Origin: Caryophanales bacterium UBA6380
Lineage (GTDB): Bacteria > Bacillota_I > Bacilli_A > RFN20 > CAG-826
Direction of reading: 5' to 3'
NCBI GenBank assembly: GCA_002438785.1
Contig: DJQS01000015.1
Location: forward strand, 1 to 64,000
Length of the DNA stretch: 64,000 bases
The notes beneath the pieces were generated by a model that searched no databases, was not told the origin of the DNA, and saw nothing but the letters and a program-made list of their open reading frames with translations. Both the position numbers and the translations under genes were made by a program. This document shows, one piece after another, positions 63,101 through 64,000 of the stretch (its first letter is position 1; each line of letters begins with the position of its first letter).

Positions 63101-63881
63101 AATTATTTCTCCTTAAAAATCTAAATGGATTAATCGAAAATTTAATTCCGTTTAATTTCTTTTCAATTAATTTAAGAATTAAGGAAGTAAATAAAGTTAT
63201 AACTAAATAAATTATGGCTAATATTAAATAAGATTCCATAAAGGCATAAGTTGTCCCAGCAATTAAATTTAATCGATAATATAGTTCCGTTACCGAGATA
63301 ACATTTAATACACTAGAGTCTTTAATATTGACAATCAGCTCATTACCAATAGTAGGTAACGCGTTTTTTAAGGCTTGAGGTAAAATTACATGAATACTAG
63401 TTGAACTATTACTTAACCCTAAACTTCTAGCTCCTTCTATTTGACCAGCATCAACTCCATTTAGACCACTACGAATAATTTCACCCATATAAGCTGCAGT
63501 ATTAAATGTAATAACTATTAATCCAGCAAATAGCCATCCATTAAAAACATTATTAATCTCTCCTTCAAAATAGATATTACCCCAATTAATTCCTATAGCA
63601 CTACAACCAAACTTAAATAATAAAGCTTGAACCATCATAGGAGTACCCCTAAGAATTACAGAATAAAGATTACAAAAAGTCAAACATAAAATTTTTAATG
63701 TTTTAATAATTATTTTATCACTATTCTTGATTTTAAGATTTTTCCCATAAGCTAAAAAAATACCTAAGATTAGCCCAAATATTGTTCCAAATAACGATAA
63801 AATTATAGTGGATAAAATTCCATATCCAATTAATGAGAAATTTTCACCCCATAATTTCCATAATTTTTCAAAGTCAATCAT
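63090..63881 (-). CDS. Polar amino-acid ABC transporter permease (HisM/GlnP family)
   Basis: 263 residues with five or so membrane helices. The binding-protein-dependent signature is seen as YMGEIIRSGLNGVDAGQIEGARSLGLS (in parts, the EAA loop that docks on the ATPase) and RGTPMMVQALLF. The C-terminal cytoplasmic tail is basic. Start and the stop of the upstream binding-protein gene overlap as ATGA. Substrate not determinable from sequence. Confidence 0.93.
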   Translation of the reverse strand: MIDFEKLWKLWGENFSLIGYGILSTIILSLFGTIFGLILGIFLAYGKNLKIKNSDKIIIKTLKILCLTFCNLYSVILRGTPMMVQALLFKFGCSAIGINWGNIYFEGEINNVFNGWLFAGLIVITFNTAAYMGEIIRSGLNGVDAGQIEGARSLGLSNSSTSIHVILPQALKNALPTIGNELIVNIKDSSVLNVISVTELYYRLNLIAGTTYAFMESYLILAIIYLVITLFTSLILKLIEKKLNGIKFSINPFRFLRRNNYAK

Positions 63882-64000
63882 AATGCACTTTCACTCGATC
63901 TAGTTGCAGCTAGTGACATCATATTAGAACGTTCATCATCACTTAATTTAGCTAAAGAATTATTAAGTTCTTCTTTTAATTCGTTATTACCTTTTTTTAT
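63878..64000 (-). CDS. Amino-acid-binding protein of the ABC transporter, C-terminal 40 residues only
   Basis: The gene enters from the right edge; only its last 40 codons are inside, ending in TGA. The visible end (KKGNNELKEELNNSLAKLSDDE) matches the last helices of family 3 solute-binding proteins, and the position in front of permease and ATPase fits. N-terminus, lipobox and ligand residues lie outside the window. Confidence 0.75.
   Translation of the reverse strand: MKKGNNELKEELNNSLAKLSDDERSNMMSLAATRSSESAL

Noticed and set aside
960..64000. Mycoplasma-type code (TGA as Trp), suggested by low G+C
   Set aside because: prfB encodes RF2 with a TGA-dependent frameshift, and topA and the binding-protein fragment end in TGA.
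1..64000. CRISPR arrays, insertion sequences, prophage
   Set aside because: No spaced direct repeats, transposase motifs, or phage structural genes were seen; the only recombinase is a housekeeping Xer in conserved context.

Overview
The window is a very A+T-rich stretch of a Bacillota chromosome. Gene order, PolC, YloU/FakA, RbgA and the ComF genes point to class Bacilli or a close, probably host-associated, reduced lineage (RF39/Mollicute-relative-like); I cannot name a genus. The code is the standard bacterial one: prfB (RF2) keeps its programmed frameshift at an in-frame TGA, and topA, among others, ends in TGA. Coding is dense, with many short overlaps. No CRISPR array, insertion sequence or prophage was seen.

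Left edge (1-960): a strong promoter and leader for an rRNA operon that runs off the left side, then about 780 bases of A+T-rich DNA with no recognisable gene. 0.9-12.6 kb (minus strand): yloU-fakA, rpsB-tsf and the conserved Bacillus-type run rplS-rbgA-rnhB-dprA-topA-trmFO-xerC. 12.7-21.9 kb (minus): a MarR-controlled heterodimeric ABC exporter, a CarD-like regulator, LemA with a large membrane partner, a MazG-like pyrophosphohydrolase and a MATE transporter. 22.0-31.7 kb (minus): tRNA-Arg(CCU), then polC, rseP, dxr, cdsA, frr and pyrH, the block that in Bacillus follows tsf; here it sits apart from rpsB-tsf and lacks uppS and proS.

31.7-41.3 kb (plus): a galactoside uptake and use locus of binding lipoprotein, MglA-type ATPase, MglC-type permease, a GH2 beta-galactosidase and a small lipoprotein, behind a cre-like operator and a good promoter. 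Two of these proteins are unusual. The binding protein is a natural circular permutation of the galactose-binding protein fold. The permease carries an N-terminal charged helical extension of about 425 residues.

41.3-43.9 kb: an unrecognised gene downstream of a KAP-like P-loop NTPase (a possible two-gene cassette), and an HMA copper-chaperone-like gene. 43.9-55.5 kb (minus): a compact run prfA-prmC-tsaC-rpiB-comFA-comFC-secA-prfB-yitT-uvrB covering translation termination, tRNA modification, DNA uptake, secretion and repair. 55.6-62.0 kb: a DUF2156-GNAT fusion, a small membrane protein, and two large lipoproteins (one with Ig-like BIG2 repeats). 62.1-64.0 kb (minus): a polar amino-acid ABC transporter whose ATPase has a ~94-residue insertion; its binding-protein gene is cut by the window edge.

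Several minus-strand genes (carD, yloU, rbgA, the MATE gene) have a good promoter so close to the ATG that their mRNAs would be leaderless or nearly so, while many neighbours have strong Shine-Dalgarno sites. Coding starts for rplS, rbgA, carD, secA, comFA and tsaC were moved inward from the longest open frames on family length and start context; prfB was extended upstream across its frameshift.
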